From assembly GCA_005406025.1 (NCBI GenBank), contig BGZK01000012.1, positions 1,054,001 to 1,118,000 of the forward strand: DNA of 64,000 nucleotides, written 5' to 3'. Below the pieces are notes generated by a model. That model saw only the letters and a list, made by a program, of their open reading frames with translations. It was not told the DNA's origin and ran no database searches. This document shows positions 25,201 through 38,500 of this stretch, piece by piece (the first letter of the stretch is position 1; each line of letters opens with the position of its first letter). A program made the translations under genes and the position numbers. The DNA is from Eumeta japonica. Lineage: Eukaryota > Arthropoda > Insecta > Lepidoptera > Psychidae.

Positions 25201-28200
25201 ATGCAAGTATGTGGGTATTTCTCAAGAACAGGTTCTACTTACAGCATTCTCAAGGCGATCTTTAATTTGAAACGAAATTGATACGTTATATGTGTAAAAT
25301 TTTAACAATCACTATTTTCCTCGCAAAATTAGACAGGCAAATAACCCCGACTACAAAACTACGAAGCTAAAAAGTTATAAAACCTAATTAACTATAAAAT
25401 ATCGACCGTATTAAGCGATGTAATTGCACGCGGTCGGACGTCTATTAGAATACTGACTTGAAGTACATATATATAAAGACCTAAAGACCTCCGAGCGTGT
25501 CTATTCGTTTTAGAGATGGGAGGCACGTTGTAAGCCATTTGAAGTCTTGGATTCTAAACAGAGGCTGTTATTGTTCACCCTGATCCAATTTAATTACAGC
25601 ACTTACTGTTTACAATTTTTTATTATTAGGAATATCATACCGTCAGTGTCGCTCGCGAGGACTTAACGAATTGATTGATATCAAAATCGGACGTTTCGGC
25701 CCTAGGGAGCAAATTAACACACTTACATAATGTGTAAGTAGACGTATTAAATACCCCCAATAAACAAGTTATTCTCATTTGCGTCGCCAAGTCGAGGAAA
25801 AATATGTTCCCCTGATTTAACTACGGGGTTAATCACAGAACTGTTTGAGTTCGTGTAACGTACTGCGAAAAAATACGTGTCTTATAACACGCTTTTAGTT
25901 ATGTAAATATGATAATTAACGGTGACACATATATTTAATTAATAAACCTTTCACTTTTAGTTGTGAATGAGAACGGCACCATAGACCCGATAGCTCTATG
26001 TATTACAATTTTTAGGCGAGGCGATAAAAACAAGTTAATGATTACAACCATTAATATACTGAGAAAATTTAACACAGACACAATGAATTTTTGAAGATTG
26101 TTTGGACTTTCAGCAATCACACACAATTTAGACGACTATGAAAAGTAGGGGTGATTTAATTGGTTAGATATGATATGACGTAGATGATAGGTTTATTTAT
26201 AATTAATTAGGTGAGATGTTAACGGTTTAGGTATAAACTGATTGACTTATCTGATTGATTAATTGATATGCATAGGTAGATAATTTGATTTTATTTATTT
26301 CATTTTAATATGATAGGTAAAAATCTCGAGTCTTACAGACTAGTAAACTAATTTCAACCGAGTACAACTAAGACACTTGTAATCTCTTGGAAATCAATAA
26401 AAAAATGCACCGAGACATGCGTCCTTTATATTTAAAAGCGTCCCTTCTTCGTTATGAGGATGTTAAAATTATACAATCAGTGCTACATAGAGGTCTTACA
26501 ATGTACATAGCGTTCAACTATAATCGACTATTTTTTTTGTATTGAAGTAGGAAAACTCGGCGCCGCCATGCGTTTTACTATGAAACCATTAAGAATGTAG
26601 TAGTTGTGTAGGTGGAATTTCAGTCCTAGCGTGACGCCCTGGACAAGTCTCTCTACATCACTTTGCACGAGGACAATCCTATTTAAAACTCTTGTCTAAG
26701 GCGTCATGCCAGGCCCTCTGAGCATGTCTCGTGCGCGAGTGTTGGTATGAGCGCGTTGCTAACGCCGTCCTATTGCTGCATTAAATGACAAATTAAATTA
26801 TAGTTATACCTACATGACGAATTCCCGTGTGAGCGGTAAAGTAACGCGTCCACTATATGACAATTCTAGTAAAACACACTTTCCTACTTCTATTTTTGTT
26901 TATTAATTTATGTAATTATAGCTTTTGTTTTGGGAAAAGGAAAAAGTTAAGCTATTTTTTAAGAATTGCAATCAATTATTTATTAATGTATTAAATTACC
27001 GATCAGACGAGCGATGTACTACAAAATTCCGACGTTAAACTTCTGTAACGTTTTGTACATGCATCTTGCTGCGTTGTACATTTCGCAAGAAAAAGATCAC
27101 AGACAAACCTTGATAGCTAGAGTTTCATTATTTTGAAGAGAGTTACACACGATGAAGACACTAAGATATTGTCTATAACTGCAGACCAACGGAACATCTT
27201 ACATGGCTAAAAAATATAAATATAACAAATATCTTTTTGCATTACATAGTGATAACATTAAAATATTATAGTATTTTCGCCATGTGTAACAGCCATAGTA
27301 TTTATTCTATTTTTAATATGCATCATGAAAATACATTCAATAAGACTTAAAGATTCAATTGAGATATCGCTTTGGGGCAATTGGTTGCGGTCTGAAGGGG
27401 ACAATGGGATTTAATAATTTTTGATAGTCGTCACAAACTCTTAGTCTTTCTGACGATATCATTAGATGGTCACATGTCGCTTGTGTGAGAGTTGTTAAAA
27501 AATACTATATAACGAAAAATGATGATTTGTGTTCTATAGTAAGTATTGCAAAATTCGTTGTTTCTAAGCAAAAGACACTAGCATTCTTTTTTTGTAAGTA
27601 GAACCGTTTTTTTAGTGATAATACAATTTATTTTAAACTATTACCAGAATATTGGTTAGTGACACAAAATTAAAAAAAAAAAATGGTTGTCTGTAAAGTC
27701 GGTTTACGAGCGATAATTTTACGTGATAACGTCATAAGAAAACATTGATGAAAAATTGCATACTTTAATGAATTGAATTGAATTATTATCACTTGCCGCA
27801 ATTGTTGTTGTAATACACAATGGTAACCACATTAACTTTTCATTTCACTTTATAAATAGTTCACAAAACAGTTTACATGTAGGTTGTGTGCGGCCGCTGT
27901 CTTTCTACTCATACGCATCGGCCGATGGAGTGGAAGAGAGATCGCTCGTTCCGCGCTTTCGCTTGTAAGCTCGGCTCAAGCGGAACGCGACAATGAGTCA
28001 TGTTTTTTCATGCGTGCAGCTAGCGTTCATCGATTTATAAGACGTTATCACGTCAAAAAAACACCGTCTTGTCTATTAATGTGTATAGTGATGGGCGACA
28101 ATTTTTATATAATTAGGTAAACGTCAAAGGTTATTTATATTAATAAATAAATTGATATGTAAACATATAACATTTAATATCTTCAACGAGATTTCTTGGA

Positions 28201-28679
28201 TAGTAACATTTTCCGATTTTAATATGTTTGAAGCTTATCAATGAATCGTTTATCTTATTTAAATAGTTTTGACGCTGCACATGTTTAATCAATTTAAACC
28301 TTTTCACATTTTTTTTAAACTATACTACTATAAACACGTATAGAGAAGGAATATTTTCACAAATACTAAACGTTATCGTTTTCATGTTTTGATAAAAATA
28401 AAATAATTTCGAAAATTATTACCTCTTTTATTATGTCGTATGCAATACCTTATCATACAGATGACCGTGTTATTATAGAGTTCTCAATGGTAATCTTGGC
28501 GGGTCATCACCGCATCGAGTTTTTCTGTGACTATCCAGCTGCGTAGAGGACCAGATACGATTGTGTGTTCTATTAAAATATATCGGTACATGTGAGTGTA
28601 TTAAACAAACAGTATTCGATGAGACAGTAATTGACAATGTAAGTGATAATCGAGGTGGACTATTTGTGCCATTTATAAC

Positions 28680-29018
28680 TTGCGACCAAGAGCACCACTC
28701 AGTGAAACATTTAAAGAAATGAATGTTTTAACTGTAGGCTTTTATGAAAAGGTCCCAGGTGAAATTGAAAGTATGCTACTTCACGAATTTAAGACTTTCA
28801 TTAAAAAAACTTGTATATTAAGGGCTATTTTGCCGTATCTTAATCTATTGACAAAAAAAAAATATCCTAGGATTGAATGCTTGGCTATAAAGTTTCATTT
28901 AATTTTTAAACGTGTCTTTGAGCGAAAAAGAACAAACTTTGAGTTTCTTGCTCATTCTTCTCACGGTGAATCAGCATTTGGAAGAAGTGATAATGTTAAT
29001 ACGAAAAGAATACAATAA
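28680..29018 (+). CDS. Unrecognised open frame, 112 codons
   Basis: Long for this AT-rich region. It has no ATG at its left edge (the first ATG gives MNVLTVGFYEKVPGEIESML). It continues LLHEFKTFIKKTCILRAILP, YLNLLTKKKYPRIECLAIKF and HLIFKRVFERKRTNF. The composition is protein-like, and the 'KKKYPRI..LA.KFH' stretch faintly recalls the C-terminal dimerisation region of hAT transposases, but I cannot make a firm match. It is most likely a transposase fragment or a chance frame. No splice or promoter context supports a gene. Confidence 0.3.
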   Translation: MRPRAPLSETFKEMNVLTVGFYEKVPGEIESMLLHEFKTFIKKTCILRAILPYLNLLTKKKYPRIECLAIKFHLIFKRVFERKRTNFEFLAHSSHGESAFGRSDNVNTKRIQ

Positions 29019-29189
29019 TGATTTCAAGTGTAATTCTATTATACTTTGTATTGAACAGGTATAAAATTCTATTGATGAATCTTGGACATTTTATGAGATA
29101 TGACGACCCGCTGTAATATAAGACACCGCAGATGGAGTATTATCAATAATTTCAAACCGAACATCAGGAGCTGATTATTTATTACGTGA

Positions 29190-29320
29190 TACCATTTCGG
29201 GGGGTTTGGATGTTTTCTTTTTCCTAACAAGGGGCGAGGGGCAGGGAGTCTTTATGGTTCTTACGCGAGACCAAAAAAAACGGGTTACGATTATAGTTCC
29301 AAAAAGCGCGCGTTCTTCGC
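29190..29320 (+). repeat. Dispersed repeat with AAGGGGCGAGGGGCAGGG core
   Basis: GGGGGGTTTGGATGTTTTCT, then CCTAACAAGGGGCGAGGGGC and AGTCTTTATGGTTCTTACGC. I associate this G-rich core with a common lepidopteran interspersed repeat. No coding potential. Confidence 0.4.
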
Positions 29321-29904
29321 GGTATGAATGTAGTATCTATGGGTACATTTCCGCGCTGCCCTGAAGAAATCGCAAAAGGCTGTGAAACTTATAAACAGTT
29401 TCATGGCTTCGATTTATAAATTGGAAAAGAGCAGAGGCTTTAAGCGTATATGCAAGACGAAGTCAACAAGTTTCGTGCCACATCAAACATGCCGTCGACG
29501 AGGCCCTGGAACCGACGCATAGTAGAGATGTTCCGGTGGCTGAGCCGCTTGCCGAGTGGTTGTCGAGCCCCTGGACTGATCAAGATATAACATAGAGAAT
29601 CGAATGAAACGATTTTTACCAAAAAATTAGAATTCATTGTAGCAAACAAACGTATATTCAACTGTTCCCACTATTTCTATATAATTTTAGTAGATAATTT
29701 TTCTTGCGTTAGGTTTCGAGGAGAAGGGATCAAACGACATAGGCGAGAAGGGTGCAAATTGCTAAAAATTGCCTTTCGTAAGCCCCTTAGTGCGTCACTC
29801 TCTTATATTTCTTAGCGTGAAAGGAGTACATAATCATGTATTACTAATGCTGCACTATATGCAGTTAATTTTAAATAATACCTTTCTCGTTGTTTTTACA
29901 CAGC

Positions 29905-30025
29905 GGTTGCTTCAAACTCCCATTTGCAATAATCAGCTGCTAACTGTTAAAGTTAAACATGTCGAAATACGTTGTTCCAATTTTACAATTGACAGTTGAC
30001 CAATAAATCTTGGAGTTAATGTTGG
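29905..30025. repeat. Dispersed repeat, copy 1 (partner at 42.95 kb)
   Basis: Shares with 42951-43060 the blocks CAAACT(C)CATTTG.AATAAT, AACAGTTAAAGTTAAA-like, TAAACATGTC.GAATAC.TTGTT and CAATT.AC, in the same order and orientation. Noncoding; family unknown. Confidence 0.55.
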
Positions 30026-33000
30026 AGGTGCGTCGGGCCACCTACAAATGCTAACTTTCAATACGCCATATTTTGGCATTTGCGACATAATCCGTATATT
30101 TTAATTTGATTATTCTCTTAATAATTTGTAGCGATAGACAATAATCGAGATTTTCCATTGCAATCAATTTCGGAAATTTACGACATATATGAAATTAAGA
30201 ATCATATATTACGCGCTTGTGATAACTGACAGCAACCCGTCTGTTAACATTTAGCTTTAGCTAGTGATTTTTTGAAACGACAGAATTTGACAGTTTCGCC
30301 AAATGTTTAAGTAAATATCATGTATAATAGTTACAATTTATAGATAAATACTACTGATTTTGAAAAACTCCGCTGACAATTTAGTAAATGCATATAAATT
30401 TGAAAAAAATAATGTACTTTTGTATTAGAGCATTGAACTAAAACATTTATTCAATATAATTCGATATTTTTATTGATATTTAAATTGTAATCAGTTCAAA
30501 AAATAATATCTGTTACACCAGTTTTTCCTTTCGGGACCAGAGCCAGTCTCCGTCACATTTGGAGTTTGTGTAATATCAATTTCAACAGGCAGTAGGAGGT
30601 AGTGATTTTTCAATTTACAATGTAACAATATTCAACTTTACAATGCCTATTTACATTGACGTTTATATTACAATTTATTTAGCGTTTGATAATATTTAGA
30701 TTTACTTGACATTAAATAAATGCACCACGGTATATGCCAACATTCAAGTTTTGAGGCGAGATGTGATCGTAATACGTAAATATATATATACTGCGAAATT
30801 CAAAATATATAAGCAGTACCTACAATAACATGCAAAAAATTTTAACTATAAAATACTTTCACCGAGGTGAATTTTGGCATATATTATATATATTTATGCG
30901 ACTTCCACTAAAAACAGCTGTCAAGTAAATCCCTACATGAATACAGTGTCGAATCTCCGAATACATTCAATACTTGAAATCTGAATAAATCGTATATAAT
31001 TTCATTTGAATATTTTCCCTGACGTTGGAAAAACAGTACCAAAATCATGGAAAATATACAACGACTGTTAGTTAAATTTTTATTTCTTTCGATGATTTTC
31101 CTAGGAATTTCCTTTAACATATAAATAAATCGATTATTTCGATTTAAACAGTGTTTCAATTTGTAATACTTCAGATTCATTCTTACATCTACTGTCATAT
31201 TATTAACATTTGATATTTATATACTACATATTGCTTTGTTTTTGATTTACATAGAAATAAATATTGAAAAAAATATTACGTAGAAACGAAGAGACAATCG
31301 TTGCTAGTCTCACATTTGGGCTTTTAATAGCGTTGGATTCACTCAAGAGATTTACTTGATCGCTTCATGGCTACATTCAGAGGTCTATACATCAGGGCAC
31401 AATATCTCGTATATATTCGACTTGTTTATGGTCACATGAATTTTAAACTCTCGAGTCAAACCTGTACGTGCGTATTAAAATACACTTTCTTAGTGCATTA
31501 AATTGTTACAAACAAAATACACTTTTTTTTTCATTTTAATTAAGTAAATACTGTAATTTTTAATATTAAATTTGAAATATAAATTAATATTAAAAATTAC
31601 ACCTTTTAAGAAACTTGGGAAAAAGATGATGAAGAGAGTAGTGATAACTTATACAAAATTGACATTTGCGAAATATGAAGAGTTGTCATTAAAACAATAC
31701 AATACGAAAACGGCGTCATTGATTTCTAAAATAAATTCTTGCTTATCTTAAAAAAGTTGAGACAATTTTATAGAATTTATGAAGTTCTCAATTTAAGAAC
31801 GATTTCCATTCAAAAAATTACATAAGTATTCCATTATAATGTGATCGCCTTCAAAACTTAGTTGTGAAATTTAAATCAATCACTAAATAATTTTATTGTA
31901 TGACTCAATTTTCCAAAATATTCTATTTCAATAAATTACTTATACAAAGTCTTATGGATGCATGGTGCGGGTGTACACACACATTCATTTCAGCACGAGA
32001 TCCTTCAGAAAACCAATTCCCAATTTCACCTTTTGTAGGTTGATATTTACAAGGATACTGAAATAATGTGTAATTTACCAAATAGGGCTCTCACGTTTTT
32101 CATTTCGGTTGCTTTAAAAATTACATTCAAATATCTAATAACTCTATTTCAAATTTCGCACCTTCAAGGGTTTATAGAGATATTTTTATACACCGTATTT
32201 ATTAATGATAATAGTTATACCGCTCGTGAGCTTCGCGTGATCGCAAGTCACACCTCCCCCGTCGTGTGCGAATATCGCTGGTGTGAAGCGGTCGTGCGGT
32301 AAAGACGAGTTCCCATAATAACTCCCCAATACGCAAATAAACGAATACAACCGACTTTTTGCAAGTAGCGGGCGGTAGTAGATCGTTCGTAGGCTCGACG
32401 CGCGCGTCCTACATCCGCCGAAGTGGACGAAGCGACTGCAGGGGACCCGGTTTGGCGTTCAAGTATTACGTAAGCAAAAAGCTTCATAGCCCCCCACTTC
32501 CATGATGTGTAATGTTTTTTCAAAAGTATTATTAAATGCCTGAATTGCATTTGGGCTTCCCCGGATCGAGCATTTTTTTTTTTATCTTGCGTGAAATTTG
32601 AAACATCTCCCCTGCTGAAATGTACCTACCCTCGCACCCGTTGTAAGAAAAAAAATTGAATCTGTAGCCCAAATTTACTTCATAATATTTGAAAACCCTC
32701 TAAAGTAAATTTTTATTATAGCATTTATTATAATTTGTATGTTACACAAAATGGTCGACGGGAGGCGCTGCACAAGTCCACATACAAATGACAAAAAAGC
32801 AAGCGAAATAGTAATAGTAAACAAATCATACCTACTCGACTTTTAAAACTCTATTGAGAGGTAACGCATATATTGTATCCTCCTGATTGACGATATACTA
32901 TTGGTAATTGTCGAATTGAATGTTCAATCGGGTAGTTTGCCGATTTCATTGGATTCTTCCTTTTTATATAAAGTTTATGTTATTTACTTTCACATAATCA

Positions 33001-34991
33001 TATTTATCGGATATATGTTAGATTTTAACACGTTCCTTATATTGTTCGTCCATAGACAAGTAAAACGATTCTCGGTAGACCTCAGAATACAACCGCAACG
33101 ATCACAACGCACGTCGCTAATTATACGTAAAATTTGGTGTCAATATTTTTATATAAGATGATAATATATACATACTTACACTAAAATGTGATTAACGTCG
33201 ATACATTTAAGGTACACAACAAATTTAACAAAAACGCACATCGGCAGAATCGAAGCGATAAAATTTAACAAGAACGTGCATAAACTATATGTTCTCTATG
33301 CATTATCGTTGCAAAAAGATTCCTTATTATTTAAAATCGCTTATACTCGATCCCGGACCGCACGGTGTTAAGACGCTGATTACAGACCTACACGACCCTA
33401 ATGACAGACAACATTTTGCAACCAGAACATGCTAGAACAATGACGTCATCGAATTTTAACTTTTTCAACCACAAGCGACAACACCAATCTACAACTGCCT
33501 TCGAGACCGGCTATAAGCCCGATGCTTTCACTAACCTACACTAAACGCACTAACTTACATTACCTAATCGAATACCGCATGTTAGGTTGTTCATGTGTTA
33601 CTTTTTTGTTATTGGTGTAATATTGTTTGTCGGTCTGTTTCAAATTGATGTTTCGAAGAAGCGATCGTAGAAGAAATAACTGTCAAACACGACGGTGACG
33701 AATTACCAATACTTTCCCCCGTTTGTTAGTCAAAAAATCTATTTGAGATACGTAATCAAAATTTTTGGGGTGTCCTAAATTCGATAAGTGCGAACCGGAC
33801 TTGTGGCTTTAGTGTTTCGTAGCATAATTTAATTATATTTTCACCATAGATTATTAATAGAAACCATAAATTATTAATCTGTGATGAAATGGAGCCGAGC
33901 AAATTTATTTATTTTACATTAAAATAAAACTTAATAAGCATTTTTGCATCTAACAATATTTATTTAACGCGTTGCTACTGCATATGACTTTTTTAAAATT
34001 ATTGGAATAGTATTTTTAGAGATCCGAAGATTTTGGATTGTTAAATAGAATATTTCATTTTATAAAACAATGTTCATATTTTTTGTGTCTAATTCGTTTT
34101 ATTTTAAACACTTTATCATTACATTTTTTTTTACAATCTTTTTAAATCAGAGTCTTGTTCATTACTAAATGTTTATCGGCTTTACATCAAAATTTAAACA
34201 GAATATTAATTTCAAATATACTTATGGAAAAGTTTTGAGATACTTTTTCCTATATTACTGAACCGCACATGTACTTAAAACAATAACCAACCATAAAACA
34301 GGTATATGCTAATAAACCACAGAGATCCCAGGTAGCAATGAAAATCTTGAATTTTGAACATACATAAAATACCATGATTCGATTTTTACTCGGACGAATT
34401 TGTTTAAAGTGAATTAATGCCAAATTGTTCTTTTAATACAGTTCAATATAAGACCGCTTCGGTCAGTGGGCTATTTTTAATATTGAGGTTTCTCCTTTAG
34501 GGTATCCACGAGGTAAGCGCCAGAAAACTTTTAGATTAAATCAAATACCGTCCCATTTCCACTCTAAATTAAACTATTTAACATAGAATATTATTAACAG
34601 CAAATAGTGTACAAAAATATCATTTTTAGTGTGTTACATACAAATAAAAACATAATTAAAAATATACCTACTGTTGTAGGTTAGTAACCTAAGGGTCATA
34701 GGTCAGATTTTTGAAAATTAATATGACAAACAAAAGGATCATAATTATCAATAGGAATTGATATAACTTCCAGCCAATTATTGCCACTAAAACACTTAAT
34801 TTATTTATATCGGACTGAAATTTTGTACAAGAATTTTGCAAATCGTAACTGGTTCTATATAAATTTTATTTCATAATTCTCATCTTGATGACACTTTTTT
34901 TATTTTATGTGCAGAGATTTTAACAGTCAAACAGTGATAATATCACATATAGGCTAATAGCCTATATACACATTTATATTTATTTCATTCT

Positions 34992-35560
34992 TTTATAAAT
35001 TCGCGCCTACTTCCCACAAGGGTAGGCAGAGACCATAGACCTTTGGCTACCTGTCGCACACAGTACCATATTTGAATATCATTCTAGTTCTATTGACGTC
35101 CGTCAGTCGTTTCATGTAAGCCAGTCGGTTTCTGGAGCTTAAAATTTGGCCGTTTTTAATGTCTCCAATTAGATTAGCATTTCTGGGGCGACCCTTGCAC
35201 GATATTCATATTATGGATTTGTTTTTGTCAGTTTTCATTCACCGTTTCTAGAGAGGCAAACCACTGCAACATATCTTTTCTAGTCACCAAATCTTCTTTC
35301 AAATCGCGACATTCTTTGACATCAATATTCCTATATTATTCTTTTAGAAATGCTATATACATACTACGCTGGGATCGCATCTTTACTGCATCTATTTTGC
35401 TTTCATGTTTCTTCTGCCACACCAAATCTATTTCTCATATTTACTGTCCTCTCAAAATCTGTATCATATTTATAATCATTTGCGATGAAACACCCAAATA
35501 AAGAAAATCTTTCATTTCCTATCCAAACACCGCCAACACCATTTATACAAATTTGAATCA
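34992..35560 (-). mobile_element. LINE ORF2 3' end (minus strand)
   Basis: The minus strand reads IDVKECRDLKEDLVTRKDML then QWF (35330-35260 region), and NRLAYMKRLTDVNRTRM near 35130-35080. It ends in the shared tail CGCGCCTACTTCCCACAAGG (as seen on plus at about 35005). It is the best preserved of five copies of this LINE end in the window. Stops and frameshifts are present. Confidence 0.6.
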
Positions 35561-38500
35561 GTCAACGATACATATTAGGTGACATATAGAATATTTGTCT
35601 CGAAGACGTGACATAGGGCTCTCAGATATTTACTTTATCTCTGTCTCGAGAAATATCTATCAGAGATTTCGAGGGATGTTTCAGTTTTAGCAAAGGGTGT
35701 TGCCAAAGACATGGATTTTTTATTCCCCAGATGACTATGCAATAATTTTTTAAGACTCCACATTGCTACTTGGGATGTTAATTGCAGTTTGTTGGTTAAT
35801 TTACCTTAATTTTCGCCTCTGTTCATTTTGAAAATAGCTGTTTTTGTTTGATGTTGTCAAACTTACCATAATGAATATCAATGATGCCAAACATCTAAAA
35901 TTGTCATTTTACTTAAAACTGATATAAATCAATGAAACAAAAAAATTTTATGAGCCTTTTCTTTAATTTAAAATGTATCTACCGAACCGTGAGATTGGCC
36001 GACTTCTGAGATGAGAGATGGCTTCTCTCATATTGACGGAATCAGATTGCTCAGGAACAGTTTTAAGAGAACAAACAAGTATCTAAGAAAGCATTAAACC
36101 CTCAATGTTATAAAAATAATGTTCGAAATAAGAAATTACGGCAAATGAATGAAATGTATACAAGTATAATTTTTAATATTCTACTGTTTTTCCTTTCACA
36201 AATTCAATACCATGATCACATCTAAGATTAAAGTATCTATTGTCTGCCTGTACATCCAAAATTATATTAGTTAAAAAGATATGGTGTCTATAATAGATTT
36301 GAAATTTACAACATTTTTAGATAATGATTTTGAAATGAAAATTTGCAAGTAAAATGTTTTTATATTGCCAAACCCGACGCGTAAACAGAAGTAATTGTAA
36401 AATGCGTCGAAGATTTAGATATTTTGACCCAAACCGGTCACAAGACCTCAACTCACTAGACGATACTGTTTTATTTCAATTTTTCATCTTTCAAGGTTAA
36501 ATCTTCGATGCAGAGCTATAATAGGTAGGCATATAAGTGAAGTTTATTGTTATGACTTTATTATGAAAAAAAAAAAATAGTATCGCTCGGCATTGAAAAC
36601 GTGCATATTAACTTAGATGAGACCTCCAAATTGACAAGACGCTTGCCTATGACGCGCAACATGTAACCCGTCTTCAACCATTGAAACTGCTCTTACACCA
36701 CGAATTCTAATTCTAATTTTATTAGAATCTTGATTCGAGTAGATCAACAGCTGTAGAACACCTAAGCCAGTGATATTTAGAATTATCCAAATCGTTAGTG
36801 ATAAACATGTATTTTTTTTGGCACTAGATACAAACATTAAGAAATAATAAATTTGGGTTATTCAAATTTTGCCAAACATGGAAACAGGTCACAAATTTAT
36901 TAATAAGCATACTTATAATGTTCTACACGCATGTGGTGTGAAGGGGTTGAGGGTGAATATTTTGAAATCATATGAGATCGTAAAGCACAAAAATAATGAC
37001 ATACTTAAGGAATAAATTAACATTTACAAATCGAAATTGTTAGACGCCTGTGGCAATTTGAGCGGTGATTGGTGTTGATTAATCTTTGTATATTGACAGC
37101 CATATCCAACACTTGGTGATCTGTGATGTACTTTGACAATGGTTGCTCTGTCATTGGAATGACATTATGGTTGGAAGTCCATTTATTGGTGGGGACAGGC
37201 TGCGTGGTGTTTATAGTGGTGTTCTATGCATGTGATTGGATGTGTTTCTCTAACAAATGATGTGGTGAAATAGCATGTAGAAATTTATTGCTGATCAATA
37301 GGACGGTTTGGCCGATTATCGTAAATATCACTATTTTAGGTGTTCAATATTTATCAATTCACTTGAATCAAGATTCAATTTGTTGAATTGACTCATAGTG
37401 AAGTAACAGATTCGAGGGTCAGCGATAGGTTGCATGCTGCACGTTATTGCAGGCAAGCATATAGCTATCTATATTATATCTCAAATAGATTATCCAAATT
37501 GTCATTCAAACCTTTTCAGATCCAACGCCTTCTTTTCCAATTAAAACTTTTTCTCTAAACAATAAGTAATGTACGGTTTTTATGTAATATCTACACTTTT
37601 TGAAATATTTTAACTATCTATTAATAATCTTCCTAATTTGATTTTTTTTTATTGTGCGCCTAATTATCGATAGAGTTCAAGAATACATAAAAATTTAAAC
37701 CAGCTTTGTAAGAGACGAAATCCAAATAAAAATGATATCAAAGATACGAATCTATGTTCATATTGTAACTTTAACATTGATAAAACGCGTGTTTATAAAG
37801 TGTGGATTTTTTTTTCATTTTTGGAGTTAAAAATTGCTAGAAACCAATTTTCAGAGAAGCATGCTAATTCAGTGTTTCAGTACTAATGAACGGCCGAAGC
37901 TTATCTTAAAGGAATATCTAGAGGCCAAAGGAGACCTTAGTAATATTTTTATTAACAGTTCACAAGTCGGAAAACTGCATTTCCACTGCCATTCAACATC
38001 ATGGTTTAAGAAGTATTGGTACTTTGTCACCTGTTATATTTCGACGATATAAAAGAAGTTTAAGTGTTAGCTGAATTTTGTCAATCCTTAATTTAATTAT
38101 TCAATTATTTATGATTTATAATTTAAATAAATGTCATAAAGGGATATGTAAAATTTATTTACAACAAGTGCCGGGACACTGAATTATATTAATGGCCGTT
38201 ACCCGTTAACTTATAATCGAATGAAGTTATAAATAACTAAAAAAGGCTATGCAGTTTAAGTTTTGTAGAATACAATCAAAAGCTACTGCAAATTTTATCT
38301 GTATTCAAAAATAATAAAGATCAGTGAGATATGTTTTATCATCAGTTTTTATACACTCTATCAACTTTAATTGTGTCAAGTGTCATTATTAGCCACTAAA
38401 AAGAATTAAGTGTCCCAAAAAGTTACACACCCCTTTACTTAAATCAAAGTATATGGACATAGATAAAATATTCAACTAGACATTTAAATGATAAGCTTAG

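Noticed and set aside
34947..34967. 21-base palindrome ATATAGGCTA-A-TAGCCTATAT
   Set aside because: Short and AT-rich with a one-base centre. Such palindromes are expected by chance in 64 kb of this composition, and no context supports a site.
36613..36837. 74-codon minus-strand frame ending VARHRQASCQFGGLI
   Set aside because: It looks slightly protein-like, but no family was recognised and no splice or promoter signals support it. Not strong enough to list.
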